A stretch of DNA of 64,000 nt, taken from Meiothermus sp. (GTDB lineage Bacteria; Deinococcota; Deinococci; Deinococcales; Thermaceae). The position numbers and the translations under genes are program-made. This document shows positions 1-7,998 of this stretch, one piece after another (positions within the stretch are counted from its first letter, which is position 1; every line of letters starts with the position of its first letter). The notes beneath the pieces were generated by a model, which was given only the letters and a program-made list of their open reading frames with translations, made no database searches and had not been told where the DNA came from. The stretch covers positions 2,442,594 to 2,506,593 of the forward strand of contig NZ_BPIK01000001.1 of NCBI RefSeq assembly GCF_026004075.1, given 5' to 3'.

Positions 1-1273
1 TCTCGTGCCCCTTCCAGGCCCCGGTGAGGGGGATCAGGTCGGCGGCGTTGGATTCCAGCAGGCTCACCACCTCGTCGCTCATCCCCCCGCTAAACGGGGC
101 CCGGCTCTTCCAGGGCTCGAAGAGGCCGTTCTTGAGCTGCCGGAAAGGGTTGCCGGGGATTTCCGACAGCCGCCCCACCACCTGACTCGCCCGGCGCTCC
201 AGGGCCTCCCGCTCCTTTTCGATCAGGATCAGGGCTACCCCCACCCGGTACACGTGGTCGCCCGTCTGGGAGATGTGCTGGATGGCCCCCTCGGTCTCCC
301 GCTGCCCGACCAGGATGTTGGGATCAACGTAGGTCTCGGTGTTGGCGCTGGCGGCGTAGAACCGCCTGGCCCGCGCTTTGAGGGCTTTCAGGGCCTTCTC
401 GTAGGGCTCGTGGTAGACATCCACCACCAGGTAGAACTCACCCCCTCCGGCCAGGGCCAGCACGTCGCCCATCTCGGTGTAGGTCTCGTCGGGGATGGTG
501 TAGAGGGTGAACATGCTGGCCCACTTGCCCCCGATGTAGAGGGCGTCGCGGTAGGAGTTGTCCACCTCGCTCCGCACCAGTTGGGTGCGTAGGGTGGGGG
601 GCTTGAGTCCCGGCATCTTCTCCACCGCACTGCGGGGGTAGCGCTGCCAGGTGGGGCGGTAGCGGGGCACCCCGGCCTGCCGCATCCCGGGGTTGAGGTA
701 GCGGTAGGCCAGGCCGAAGACCTCCTGGGAGTCCATCTCCTGCACCGCCACCCCCCGCCCCTTGGCGATCATGCGGATTCGCTCGCGGATCTTGGCCCCT
801 TCCTTGACCCGCTCGGCCAGTTCAGCCTTGCCAAACGGCAGCCGCCGGGGGCGCTTGTTGCCGTAGAGCACGGTGAGGAAGGCCCGCCGGGTCATCACCT
901 GCCCTCTGGCCCACAGGTCGCTCCAGAACTTGTAGCGTTCGTTCTGCAAGAAGCGGGCGGTGGGGTGGGATGGGTCGAAGGCCCTCCCATACGCCTCCAC
1001 GGTTTCCTGGGGAGCCGGGGCCGCCTCCACCACCAGCCGGGCCCGCGCCCCTTGCGGCACCCCGTTCCTGAGCACACTCCGCACCATGTAGAGGAGCCCC
1101 TCGAGCTCGTTCTGGGATAGGAGCAGGGTGGGGCGGAGCAACAACTCCACCCCCACCTCGCACCGCCCATCCTCAAGAAACATCGCCCCGTCGTGGATCT
1201 CCCAATACGGAAACTCCTCGGTGAGCGAGCGCTCCCGAGGGCGGTTGAAGAGATTTACATTACTCGCGGTCAT
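1..1273 (-). CDS. virB4: VirB4/TraC-family conjugation ATPase, N-terminal part (runs off window)
   Basis: This reading frame is open from ATG at 1273 to the window edge, giving the first 424 residues. Its order and content fit the N-terminal domain of VirB4/TraC ATPases, which energise type IV secretion at the inner membrane. The visible end contains a serine/asparagine-rich turn followed by IPLTGAWKGHE, like the region just before the ATPase core of TraC-type proteins. Walker motifs would lie outside the window, so ATPase activity is inferred from family. The start overlaps the end of the virB3-like gene by 14 nt, indicating a virB2-virB3-virB4 operon read leftwards. Confidence 0.8.
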   Translation of the reverse strand, partial: MTASNVNLFNRPRERSLTEEFPYWEIHDGAMFLEDGRCEVGVELLLRPTLLLSQNELEGLLYMVRSVLRNGVPQGARARLVVEAAPAPQETVEAYGRAFDPSHPTARFLQNERYKFWSDLWARGQVMTRRAFLTVLYGNKRPRRLPFGKAELAERVKEGAKIRERIRMIAKGRGVAVQEMDSQEVFGLAYRYLNPGMRQAGVPRYRPTWQRYPRSAVEKMPGLKPPTLRTQLVRSEVDNSYRDALYIGGKWASMFTLYTIPDETYTEMGDVLALAGGGEFYLVVDVYHEPYEKALKALKARARRFYAASANTETYVDPNILVGQRETEGAIQHISQTGDHVYRVGVALILIEKEREALERRASQVVGRLSEIPGNPFRQLKNGLFEPWKSRAPFSGGMSDEVVSLLESNAADLIPLTGAWKGHE

Positions 1274-1568
1274 GGCCAATGACGAGCGGCGTGGTCTCCC
1301 GGTCTCTTCCCGGCGTATAGCGGTCGCTCTGGGTGAGCCACAGCGCCTCGTGCAGAAGCGAAGCGCCCGGATAGCGCTCCCGCAGCTTCTCCGCTGCTGT
1401 CAGCGCCAGGTAGCCGGTCAGGGCCCCCGAGAGGAGCCCTGCCGCCGGATGCACCCCTTCCATGAGGCGCAGGCCGATCACGAACCCCAGCCCGATGACC
1501 GGGAGTTGCCAGAGTTCCAGCCCCACGATGGTGATGGGCTGGTAGAGGCGGTACACCCGACGACGCAT
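1260..1568 (-). CDS. VirB3/TrbD-like inner-membrane protein of the conjugation apparatus
   Basis: 102 residues, matching the usual 90-110 residues of VirB3/TrbD. A short basic N-terminus beginning MRRRVYRLYQPITIVG is followed by two adjacent hydrophobic segments (about residues 17-35 and 43-60), then a charged C-terminus. That is the canonical VirB3 layout: a small protein that docks VirB4 to the inner membrane. It lies between a VirB2-like pilin gene (1-nt overlap) and the VirB4-like gene (14-nt overlap), an order conserved in many type IV secretion operons. Assignment rests on size, topology and gene order rather than on a catalytic motif. Confidence 0.75.
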   Translation of the reverse strand: MRRRVYRLYQPITIVGLELWQLPVIGLGFVIGLRLMEGVHPAAGLLSGALTGYLALTAAEKLRERYPGASLLHEALWLTQSDRYTPGRDRETTPLVIGHDRE

Positions 1569-1909
1569 CAGGCGCAGCCCGTACCGGAAACGAAAATCCG
1601 CGCAAACGAAGGGGCCGCCGCCAGGATCACCCCGCCGATAGCCGCCCCGATCATGAGGGGCACGGCCTTTTTCCCGCCGATCATCAAGCTGATGCCGCCG
1701 ATGGCGAACATGATGATCACCAGCGCCAGGCCGAAGGGGCCTTTCATCGCGTTGTAGATGTTGCAGATGGCGATGGTCAGGTTGTTGAACGCTTGTTCAG
1801 CCTGGGCGTGGGCCACGTTGCCCATCCCCACCAGCACCAACCCCATCAGCAACCCGCGAACCTCCGGCAGAGCCGCCAACCGTTTAGCCAAAATCGCCGC
1901 TTTGTGCAT
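1568..1909 (-). CDS. VirB2/TrbC-like conjugative pilin
   Basis: 113 residues. A basic start is followed by a hydrophobic segment ending in VAHAQA (about residues 20-37), a typical signal-peptidase I site. The mature part is small, with two hydrophobic helices (about 60-78 and 86-100) separated by GGKKAVP. This is the VirB2/TrbC pilin plan: long leader, then two membrane helices joined by a short basic loop. It is the first gene of the leftward virB2-virB3-virB4 operon, with GAGGTGAGAGA as ribosome-binding site. Two cysteines (ICN near residue 49 and the penultimate residue) could form a disulfide; that is inference. Confidence 0.75.
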   Translation of the reverse strand: MHKAAILAKRLAALPEVRGLLMGLVLVGMGNVAHAQAEQAFNNLTIAICNIYNAMKGPFGLALVIIMFAIGGISLMIGGKKAVPLMIGAAIGGVILAAAPSFARIFVSGTGCA

Positions 1910-1963
1910 TCTCTCACCTCAACGATTTTTTATTACCCATTGTGGGCAATATAATATTACCAT
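1910..1963. promoter_or_regulatory. divergent promoter region between the virB2-like and virB10-like genes
   Basis: A/T-rich 54-nt spacer in a G+C-rich region. Rightward: TATAAT at 1950-1955, 8 nt before the ATG at 1964, giving a leaderless-type start. Leftward: TAATAA-type -10 sequences near 1928-1936. The sequence CAATATAATATTAC resembles the ACAATATATTAC operator between the two ICE regulators at 14.4 kb, so shared control is possible but unproven. Confidence 0.5.
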
Positions 1964-3709
1964 ATGCGCCTTGACCCAGAGGTAAAAAAGCAGGTGGAGG
2001 CTGCGCTGAAAAATCCAGTCCCTCCGCCCACCGACCCGGCCTTCGACGAACTGCTGCTCCGCTTGCGTAAAGAGAATCCTGAACTGGCGGATCTGCTCGA
2101 GTCGGGGGTGCTCTTCGACGACCTGCCCACCCCGGAAGAGGAGACCGCCCGGGCGGTGGCACGACGTAGCTTCTTCCTCTCCCTCAAGCACCGGCTGCTG
2201 GATCGCTACGACGAGCTCACCGGGGAGTGGGTGCCCTCCCGCCCCAAGCAGATTGCGGTGGGCTTTCTGGGCCTGGTGGTAGCCACCTCCCTGTGGTTTG
2301 CCCTCTCCACCCGGGAGACCAAGGCCGCCCAGGGCGGCCTGCCGCTGCCGGTGGCAACCGCACCCAAACCGACCCCCGCTCCAGAGGCTCCCTCCGCACC
2401 GGAAACCACCCAGACCCAGGCCGGGAGCACCGCTGCCCAGGACAGCCCCACCGCTCCCGGAAGCGAGCCGGGGAACGCTCAGGGGAACGCTCAGTCGTCC
2501 GCCTCGGACTCCTCCAGCGTGCCCCCGCCTCCCTCGGGCTACTCTGAGGTGCCACCCCCTCCTTCAGGGTATCCGGCTTCCACCCCTCCGACGGGTACTT
2601 CAACCACCGGCGGCGTAACGCAACCGGCCCCGCCCCAGCCTCTCACCCTCTACGCCGCCAGCCCTGGGGCGGTACAGCCTGCATCCGGTGGTAGCACCAC
2701 CGCACCCACCACCGGCTCCAACACCAACACCGCCACCCCTGCGTCGTCCCAGCCCCTCACCCTTTACACGGGTGGGGGGAGCCAGGGAGCGCAGCCCCTC
2801 ACCCTGAGCCGTCCGGCGGCTCCATCCGCCTCCGGGCCCTCCTCCCGCCCCATCACCGGGAGCGTGGCCGAGGATGTGGCGGCCAGCCTGCAAGGCCAGC
2901 CGGTGCCGTCCGCCTCTGCCAGCGCCAGCAGCACCGGCGGCAGCCTGACCCTCAAGAAGGAAACCCAATCCACCTTCGCGGTGCGCTCGGTGGAAGGCCA
3001 GGGGGGGCAGGGTGGTAGCTTCTACCTGGTGGGAGGGCCCCAGGCCCAGGCCCCGGTGGGGACGCCTCCAAGCGCGGCTGCGCCCTCCTCGGTGCCGGGC
3101 TTCCCGGCGCAGGCCCCGGCTTTCCCTCCGGCCCAGCCCTCCGCCCCGGCGGCTGCGGCCACCCCTCCAGCGGCTCCCTACACCCTGGGCACCCGCCTCA
3201 AGGGCCGCCTGGGGGTGGGGGTGCTCATCGCCGAGGGGACGCCGGGGGCAGTAGCGATAGACGCCGAGGACGGCTCGACCTGGGTGGGGGAGGTCACTCT
3301 GGATGAGACCCGCCGCCTCAAGGGGAAGCTCACCCGGGTCATCAAGGATGGCCGGGAGTACGCGGTCAGCGCAACCCTCCTCGACGCCGAGGGGACGCTA
3401 GGGGTGGCAGCTAAAGTGCGTGAGGAAGCCCCCTCCATCGCCGCCGACCTGATCCGGGGGTCGTTGCGCGGGGTCAGCGATTACGTCACCGCCGCCTCCC
3501 AGGCCAAGAGCGTGACTGTGCTGCCGGGCGGGGGTGTGGCGCAGTCCTCGCAAACGCCCCCCCTCGAACTATTCATGGCCGGAAGCCTGGCCAACCTGTT
3601 TGCCCTTCAGCAGGACAAGAAGGCGGTAGTACGGGTCGCCCAGGCCGAGAAAGGAACGGAGGTGGTGATCCTTGTTGTTCCAGGTCAAGACGCCGCTACG
3701 GGGAAGTGA
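1964..3709 (+). CDS. VirB10/TrbI-like type IV secretion channel protein
   Basis: 581 residues. The plan is a cytoplasmic N-terminus of about 95 residues, one transmembrane helix (about 96-112), a very long Pro/Ser/Thr-rich periplasmic linker (about 115-400), and a globular C-terminus (about 405-575) starting YTLGTRLKGRL. VirB10/TrbI proteins have exactly this order and link the inner-membrane ATPases to the outer-membrane pore. The linker is longer and more repetitive than in proteobacterial VirB10, containing PPPPSGY and QPLTLY repeats. It is transcribed away from virB2-4 from a leaderless-type promoter. No enzyme motif is expected; identification is by architecture and context. Confidence 0.65.
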   Translation: MRLDPEVKKQVEAALKNPVPPPTDPAFDELLLRLRKENPELADLLESGVLFDDLPTPEEETARAVARRSFFLSLKHRLLDRYDELTGEWVPSRPKQIAVGFLGLVVATSLWFALSTRETKAAQGGLPLPVATAPKPTPAPEAPSAPETTQTQAGSTAAQDSPTAPGSEPGNAQGNAQSSASDSSSVPPPPSGYSEVPPPPSGYPASTPPTGTSTTGGVTQPAPPQPLTLYAASPGAVQPASGGSTTAPTTGSNTNTATPASSQPLTLYTGGGSQGAQPLTLSRPAAPSASGPSSRPITGSVAEDVAASLQGQPVPSASASASSTGGSLTLKKETQSTFAVRSVEGQGGQGGSFYLVGGPQAQAPVGTPPSAAAPSSVPGFPAQAPAFPPAQPSAPAAAATPPAAPYTLGTRLKGRLGVGVLIAEGTPGAVAIDAEDGSTWVGEVTLDETRRLKGKLTRVIKDGREYAVSATLLDAEGTLGVAAKVREEAPSIAADLIRGSLRGVSDYVTAASQAKSVTVLPGGGVAQSSQTPPLELFMAGSLANLFALQQDKKAVVRVAQAEKGTEVVILVVPGQDAATGK

Positions 3710-4259
3710 GCGCCGGGAGATCCTCGAGCGCATCCGTGCCGCCATACGCTGCGACCTGGCCCTCAGTGAGGGCCAGTTGGTGCGTCACTACGGGGTGGTG
3801 CCCTCGGAAAAGGAAGCCGATGGGATGGGCCTCTTCGTAGTGCGGGCGGTGCTGAACCCCTCGCACCACGCCAACCGACTCATGGAGGTACGCTTCTACA
3901 CCCCTTACCTCTGGGTCAGCCGCCTGGGGCCGCCCCTGCTGCGCCACCTGGCCGGGGTGGGGGAGATGCGCCACCTCCTGGGGGCTGCGGTGGGCGACTG
4001 GCGTACCGACACCCACCGCATCCACTACCGTGAGCAACCCGATGCCTACTGGTACAGCAGGCTGGGCCCCTTTGCGATTGAATACGACGCGGGAAGCTAC
4101 TCCCTGGGCCTGCTCCAGCGCAAGGTGCAGACCTTTGCCCTGCGCTTCGTGGGGCAGTATTGGGGCGCTCCCACGGAAAGGAAGGCCGCCAGCCTGCGGG
4201 AGAGGCTGGCCCCCTTCGGGCTGGATGGACGGTTCGTGCTGGCTGCGCCCTGGTGGTAG
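3672..4259 (+). CDS. conserved hypothetical protein of the ICE
   Basis: 195 residues with no motif I recognise, no signal peptide and no membrane segment. It contains many aromatic residues (FYTPYLWVSRLGPPLLRHL; YWYSRLGPFAIEYD) and begins with a basic region. The chosen start is TTG at 3672, preceded by AGGTGGTG, overlapping the end of the virB10-like gene by 38 nt; a later start is possible. Overlap and shared strand imply co-transcription with virB10, so a role in the conjugation apparatus or its control is plausible but not shown. Confidence 0.55.
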   Translation: MLFQVKTPLRGSERREILERIRAAIRCDLALSEGQLVRHYGVVPSEKEADGMGLFVVRAVLNPSHHANRLMEVRFYTPYLWVSRLGPPLLRHLAGVGEMRHLLGAAVGDWRTDTHRIHYREQPDAYWYSRLGPFAIEYDAGSYSLGLLQRKVQTFALRFVGQYWGAPTERKAASLRERLAPFGLDGRFVLAAPWW

Positions 4260-4307
4260 TCCCTTGCCCCCTTCGGGAGCCTGGGGTCACGCGGGCGGGG
4301 GCAAGAT

Positions 4308-4985
4308 TCAGGCCCCCGCCTCCGCCCACACCAGGGGGCGGGGATCGTCAAAGGCCAGCATCACCGGAATCGGGCCGCCCACGTCCACGACCGCTACCGC
4401 CTGGGGGCACTCCCCCTCCTCCTTCCACCGGGTCATGGTCCGCTCCACCACCAGCCGGGCGCTCTCCTCGAGGGTTCGCCCCTGGGCAATGACCCGCAGC
4501 CGGGGCGTCACCACCTCCACCAGGCGATGGGGTTCTGGGGGGAGCAGCCTCGGTTCCTCTCGCGGGGTATAGCCCTCGGCTTTCAGTATGTGCACCACCT
4601 GCCGCAGGGTCTCGCCCGGCGTGAGCAGGGGGGGTGCATCCCTGAAGCCCTCCTTCAAGGGCCTGCCGCGCACCCACGGCAGGCGCTCCACTTCGAGCAT
4701 ATCGACTATACCGGTGAGCCAGACCAGCGGCTCTTCCAGGCTCCACACCACCAGCGCCGCTTCCGCCCTCTCCTTCTCCAGTACCGATAGACGCCGCCGG
4801 TAATAGTCCAGATGTTCCTGCATAAAGCGTTGGTGCGGTGGGGGGACTGCTTCCAGGGCAGCTTCCAGCGTGGGCCGGGTGAGGGCTCCGTCTGCTGCTT
4901 CCGCCTCGAGCCCATACCGCTCGGCCACCATCCGCACACCGCTGGACAGGCTGCGATCAAAGAGGTCAGTTAATTCTGCTCGCAT
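4308..4985 (-). CDS. hypothetical protein, paralogue of the gene at 6526-7197
   Basis: 225 residues when started at ATG 4985, which aligns with the start of its paralogue; ATG 4997 is an alternative. The two proteins share long stretches, for example YRRRLSVLEKE, VVWSLEEPLVWL, and a nearly identical C-terminus AVAVVDVGGPIPVMLAFDD. No known domain is recognised. The C-terminal block could be a beta-rich domain; a small antisense-like arrangement is excluded because codon-position G+C and the paralogue alignment support this frame. It is the left member of a duplicated cassette. Confidence 0.6.
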   Translation of the reverse strand: MRAELTDLFDRSLSSGVRMVAERYGLEAEAADGALTRPTLEAALEAVPPPHQRFMQEHLDYYRRRLSVLEKERAEAALVVWSLEEPLVWLTGIVDMLEVERLPWVRGRPLKEGFRDAPPLLTPGETLRQVVHILKAEGYTPREEPRLLPPEPHRLVEVVTPRLRVIAQGRTLEESARLVVERTMTRWKEEGECPQAVAVVDVGGPIPVMLAFDDPRPLVWAEAGA

Positions 4986-5127
4986 CTTTGCTATCATCTT
5001 ACTTGAGCGGGTCAGCTCGAGCACATTGAAAACCGGTTCTGGCCGTCCGGCGTTCCAGGGAATCCGTCGCCTTCGCGCGAGGGTTCCCTGGGCCAGGGGG
5101 AGCTTTTCGCGCAAGAAAGGAGCAACA

Positions 5128-5391
5128 ATGCGCCTTGTCATCCTTGCCGAAGAGCCCCCGGCGGAGCTGCGGGCTCAGTTAACCTTCTTTGAGGTATGCA
5201 CCGAAGAAAAACTTCTGAGCCTCACCAGCCTCTACCCGGTCAAGGCAGCGCCCCGGGTCCTGCCCTTCCTCCGCCTTTGTGGCATCGAGGCGAGTGAGGT
5301 GGGGAAGTCTGTCCGCTCAGGCGACCTCGTTGCCTGGCCCCTGCCAGAGCGCCCTGGCCGGAACTCTCGCTGGATGCTGATGCTGGCCTAG
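5128..5391 (+). CDS. small hypothetical protein
   Basis: 87 residues beginning MRLVILAEEPPAELRAQ. The ATG at 5128 follows AAAGGAG with good spacing. The start is hydrophobic but too short for a clear signal peptide. It diverges from the gene at 4308-4985 and is followed by a strong terminator. A similarly sized rightward gene (7667-7924) occupies the equivalent place in the second cassette, although the two proteins are not obviously similar. Function unknown. Confidence 0.55.
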   Translation: MRLVILAEEPPAELRAQLTFFEVCTEEKLLSLTSLYPVKAAPRVLPFLRLCGIEASEVGKSVRSGDLVAWPLPERPGRNSRWMLMLA

Positions 5392-5405
5392 CTCGTCCGT
5401 CCTTC

Positions 5406-5446
5406 CCTTCCGAGGATAGTCCTTATCTTCGGGAGGTTCTTTTTTG
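5406..5446 (+). terminator. intrinsic terminator
   Basis: A 13-bp stem (5406-5418 with 5424-5436, allowing two G-U pairs) with a GTCCT loop is followed by TTCTTTTTT. It ends the 5128-5391 transcript. Confidence 0.75.
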
Positions 5447-5463
5447 CCCTTTCTTGCCCCCCC

Positions 5464-5719
5464 TCACTCCTCACCATTAACTTCCGGGGGTAAGATTTCG
5501 CTCACCGGTCTTACTTCCAGACCCCCCTCCCGCTCCATCCGGTCAAACCGCTTCGGGTAGGGGTGGTAGACCCGCACCCATTCCGCCTCTCCCTGCTTCC
5601 TGCGGCTGTACCATCCCATGCGCTTGAGGGTGTTTCTGAGGCTGCGGGTGCTGTACGCTCGCAAGCTCGTTATCAGGATCAACCGTTCTCCGTCCCGGCG
5701 CATGAAGGCGATGCGCCCC
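5464..5719 (-). pseudogene. 3' fragment of a duplicated winged-helix-like gene (intact copy at 7999-8565)
   Basis: The frame encodes about 85 residues nearly identical to the C-terminal half of the protein at 7999-8565 (shared ITSLRAYSTRSLRNTLKRMG-type block, then GWYSRRKQGEAE and a final SEILPPEV). Similarity stops abruptly at about 5719, exactly where the unrelated gene 5720-6358 ends. The N-terminal half, with the predicted DNA-binding helices, is absent and no good start precedes the remnant. I interpret it as the scar of an incomplete segmental duplication. Confidence 0.7.
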
Positions 5720-6358
5720 CTATTTTGCCCGAAGCTCCCGCAGCTCTTCCTTCCCCCAGCCCAGAGCCTCCCGGCTGCGCTCGAGCAGCGCTTCGGGTAG
5801 CTCCGGCAGGCGTTCTTTGAGTGCGGCAAAAGCCCGCTCGAAGGGTTCCTGCCGCATTCCCAGGTCGAGCCCTACCCGGCTTCCAAACCGCCAGGCTGCC
5901 AGCCAGAAGACCCAGGCGTTCTCCGGGGTGGGTTCGGCGCGGCAGAGCGGGCCGCCATCTTTGGCAGCCCCCAGAAGCCCGGCCCTGTCCAGCAGGCCAA
6001 GTCGCGCAAGGTCGGCCTGCCACGCTGCCCACGCCGCCTCGGGAAGTTGCAGGGGCCGCCACAGGTAGAGTGGGGTATCCTCCAGGTCGAACTGGCGGGC
6101 TATCTCCTCCCGGGATACCGCCACCCGCACCGGCAGCCCTTCATAGGTTCCTTCGACAACCAGGACACCTTCTTCAAGACCTACCAGCCGCCCTTCCAGA
6201 ACACCCCCGGCCTCCTCGCCTTTATAAACGGGCAGCCTCACCGGCCTGGGAGAAGGGTCGCTCACAGTGGCCCGGTCAAGTTCCGCCGTGACGCCTCGAG
6301 CGAGCCATGCTTCAATCTGGTCACCTGTCAGGAAGCTGGGAAACACTGCCACTCGCAC
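5720..6358 (-). CDS. hypothetical ICE protein
   Basis: 212 residues, starting at GTG 6358 behind a good AGGAGGAATACA site. The first ~110 residues look beta-rich and resemble in spacing the 96-residue protein at 7190-7480 (RLPVYKGEEAGGVLEGRLVGL against LPPVAVVQEGQTVGFLEGARLL), suggesting a common small domain. The remaining ~100 residues are helical, rich in Ala, Leu, Glu and Trp. No signal peptide or transmembrane helix. Its last codons abut the truncated gene copy at 5464-5719, so its present C-terminus may have been defined by the rearrangement. Confidence 0.55.
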   Translation of the reverse strand: MRVAVFPSFLTGDQIEAWLARGVTAELDRATVSDPSPRPVRLPVYKGEEAGGVLEGRLVGLEEGVLVVEGTYEGLPVRVAVSREEIARQFDLEDTPLYLWRPLQLPEAAWAAWQADLARLGLLDRAGLLGAAKDGGPLCRAEPTPENAWVFWLAAWRFGSRVGLDLGMRQEPFERAFAALKERLPELPEALLERSREALGWGKEELRELRAK

Positions 6359-6385
6359 TGTATTCCTCCTATTTAGTAACTCACC

Positions 6386-6484
6386 TTACGCGGTCAGTTG
6401 TGTTTTGATCTGCTGTAGTTCTTGAAAAGCAGCCCGGCTGGCAGCCAGATAGAGCTTGGCCTTGAGATCCTTTGCAACTTGCAT
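6386..6484 (-). CDS. 32-residue peptide, possibly a rearranged remnant
   Basis: A short frame MQVAKDLKAKLYLAASRAAF... of 32 codons starts behind a strong GGAGAAGGAGGGGCA site. It is predicted to be one amphipathic helix. Its first four residues and ribosome-binding site nearly match the start of the gene at 7190-7480 (MQVADK, GGAGGAGGAAAGGCA), so it may be a fusion made during cassette duplication. It could still be translated and couples to the next gene 28 nt away. Confidence 0.4.
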   Translation of the reverse strand: MQVAKDLKAKLYLAASRAAFQELQQIKTQLTA

Positions 6485-6525
6485 TGCCCCTCCTTCTCCG
6501 GGGGGTTCTTTTTTGCTGTGCAGGC

Positions 6526-7197
6526 CTATGCCACCGCCCCTCCCCACACGAGGGGGCGGGGATCGTCAAAGGCCAGCATCACCGGGAGGGGGCCTCCCAC
6601 GTCCACCACTGCCACCGCCTGCGGGGCCTCCCCCTCCTGCTCCCAGCGGGCCCGGTTACGCTCCACCAGCAGCCGGGCGGTGTCTTCCAGGCTCCGCCCC
6701 TCGGCCACCAGCCGCAGCCGGGCCGCTACCTCGACTGCCAATTGGTCGGATTCAGGGGGCAGCAGCACCGGCTCCTCCTGTGGGGTAAAGCCCTCTGCTT
6801 GCAGGATATGGGCAATCTGTCGCAGGGCCTCCTGCCGCGTGAGCACCGGCGCATCCCGGAAGTCTTTCCGCAGGGGCCGGCTCCCGACCCAGGGGAGCCG
6901 CACGAGGTCAGGCATCTGGCCCAGGCCCATCATCCGAACCAGCGGCTCTTCCAGGCTCCACACCACCAGCACCGCCTCTGCCCCTTCCTTTTCCATGACC
7001 GAAAAACGCCGCCGGTAGTAGTCCAGGTGCTCCTGTACGAAACGTTGGTGCGGTAGGGGCAGCACCTCCATCGCCGCCTCGAGGGTGGGGCGGATGATGG
7101 CCCCGTCCGCCGCCTCGAGGCCGTACCGCTCACCCATCATCTTCACCCCCTCGTTGAGGGCGTGGTTGTGAAGCTGGTCTAGCTCCCCTCTAGCCAT
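6526..7197 (-). CDS. hypothetical protein, paralogue of the gene at 4308-4985
   Basis: 223 residues beginning MARGELDQLHN, colinear with the 225-residue paralogue at 4308-4985 over its full length. The C-terminal block AVAVVDVGGPLPVMLAFDD and the central VVWSLEEPLVRM are the best conserved parts. The start overlaps the stop of the upstream 96-residue gene by 8 nt, indicating translational coupling. No recognised domain, no secretion signal. Being retained in two copies within one mobile element hints at a selected role, but I do not assign one. Confidence 0.6.
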   Translation of the reverse strand: MARGELDQLHNHALNEGVKMMGERYGLEAADGAIIRPTLEAAMEVLPLPHQRFVQEHLDYYRRRFSVMEKEGAEAVLVVWSLEEPLVRMMGLGQMPDLVRLPWVGSRPLRKDFRDAPVLTRQEALRQIAHILQAEGFTPQEEPVLLPPESDQLAVEVAARLRLVAEGRSLEDTARLLVERNRARWEQEGEAPQAVAVVDVGGPLPVMLAFDDPRPLVWGGAVA

Positions 7198-7480
7198 CCA
7201 GGTTGATCATCCCGCTCACGTTCTGTCCCTCCCACCGGCCCGCGACCCCTACCAGCCGCAACCCTGCGTGGGTATCCGTCAGGAGCCTTGCCCCTTCCAG
7301 GAAGCCTACCGTCTGTCCCTCCTGCACCACCGCCACCGGCGGCAGGGGCTTCCCATCCTCAAACGCCTCGAGCGGAAGCTGCGCTTGCAGCCTGCCCGCC
7401 GCCCACTCCTCGGCCTCGGCCCCGCTCATGGGCCGGTCAGGGTACAGGGTTACCAGCACCACCTTATCCGCAACTTGCAT
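7190..7480 (-). CDS. small hypothetical protein
   Basis: 96 residues from ATG 7480, which is preceded by GGAGGAGGAAAGG. The protein starts MQVADKVVLVTLYPDRPMSG and continues as a probable small beta-rich fold. It resembles in pattern the N-terminal half of the 212-residue protein at 5720-6358, its counterpart in the other cassette copy. It overlaps the next gene (6526-7197) by 8 nt. Function unknown. Confidence 0.5.
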   Translation of the reverse strand: MQVADKVVLVTLYPDRPMSGAEAEEWAAGRLQAQLPLEAFEDGKPLPPVAVVQEGQTVGFLEGARLLTDTHAGLRLVGVAGRWEGQNVSGMINLDG

Positions 7481-7594
7481 TGCCTTTCCTCCTCCTCTTA
7501 CCATGATAGGCGAGGGATTGCCTCAGCGTACCTTGAAAGCGTGACCTTGGAACGGGTTCTCTCCGCAAGACCCGGCCCAGGCACATCGGCAACA

Positions 7595-7652
7595 GGTCTC
7601 TTGTCCAAAAAGACGAAGAGACCCTGTGCTTGGCGGCCCGGGCCTCTTCGTC
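7595..7652 (+). promoter_or_regulatory. two mutually exclusive hairpins in the leader of the 85-residue gene
   Basis: GGTCTCTT (7595-7602) can pair perfectly with AAGAGACC (7616-7623). The overlapping segment GACGAAGAG (7612-7620) can instead pair perfectly with CTCTTCGTC (7644-7652). The second stem ends immediately before the ribosome-binding site GGAAAGGAAAC of the gene starting at 7667. This is a switch-like arrangement; no ligand or protein is known. Confidence 0.4.
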
Positions 7653-7666
7653 GGAAAGGAAACTGC

Positions 7667-7924
7667 GTGTACAAGGTTACCACGTTCAGGCTGCTCAACG
7701 CCAGGGGTGTAAAGGTCATCAGATTTACCGACCTCAGCGACAGCGCTGGCAGGAAACTGCTGGATCGTGGAGCGATCTTTGACCGCTCCACCGCCGACCT
7801 TGCAGAGGAAGTGAGCGTCTCCGCCATCGAGCCGGTAATAGTGGAGGAACACGAGTTCCTCCCGGGCGATGAGATTCTCATCCCAACCGCTAGAGGTTGG
7901 TTTCTAGGCCGAGTAGCTGAGTAG
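7667..7924 (+). CDS. small hypothetical protein
   Basis: 85 residues from GTG 7667 behind GGAAAGGAAAC. It begins MYKVTTFRLLNARGVKVIRF and ends LIPTARGWFLGRVAE; the predicted structure is alpha/beta with an acidic middle. It has no obvious membrane or export signal. It diverges from the leftward pair 7190-7480/6526-7197, has a structured leader, and is closed by its own terminator, so it looks like an independently controlled gene. Function unknown. Confidence 0.5.
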   Translation: MYKVTTFRLLNARGVKVIRFTDLSDSAGRKLLDRGAIFDRSTADLAEEVSVSAIEPVIVEEHEFLPGDEILIPTARGWFLGRVAE

Positions 7925-7940
7925 CCCTCAGTCCTTCTTC

Positions 7941-7978
7941 TCCTCAGAGACGATCCTTTTCTCTGGGGGGTTCTTTTT
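7941..7978 (+). terminator. intrinsic terminator
   Basis: CCTCAGAGA (7942-7950) pairs with TCTCTGGGG (7960-7968, one G-U), followed by TTCTTTTTT. Its 3' arm and T-tract are copied, without the 5' arm, at 6497-6516, another duplication scar. Confidence 0.65.
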
Positions 7979-7998
7979 TGCCTGCTCTTACCCCTCCC

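Noticed and set aside
5..592. Rightward 195-codon open frame at the window start
   Set aside because: It is the opposite strand of the virB4-like gene; Pro/Gly/Val/His-rich composition is typical of a shadow frame in G+C-rich DNA.
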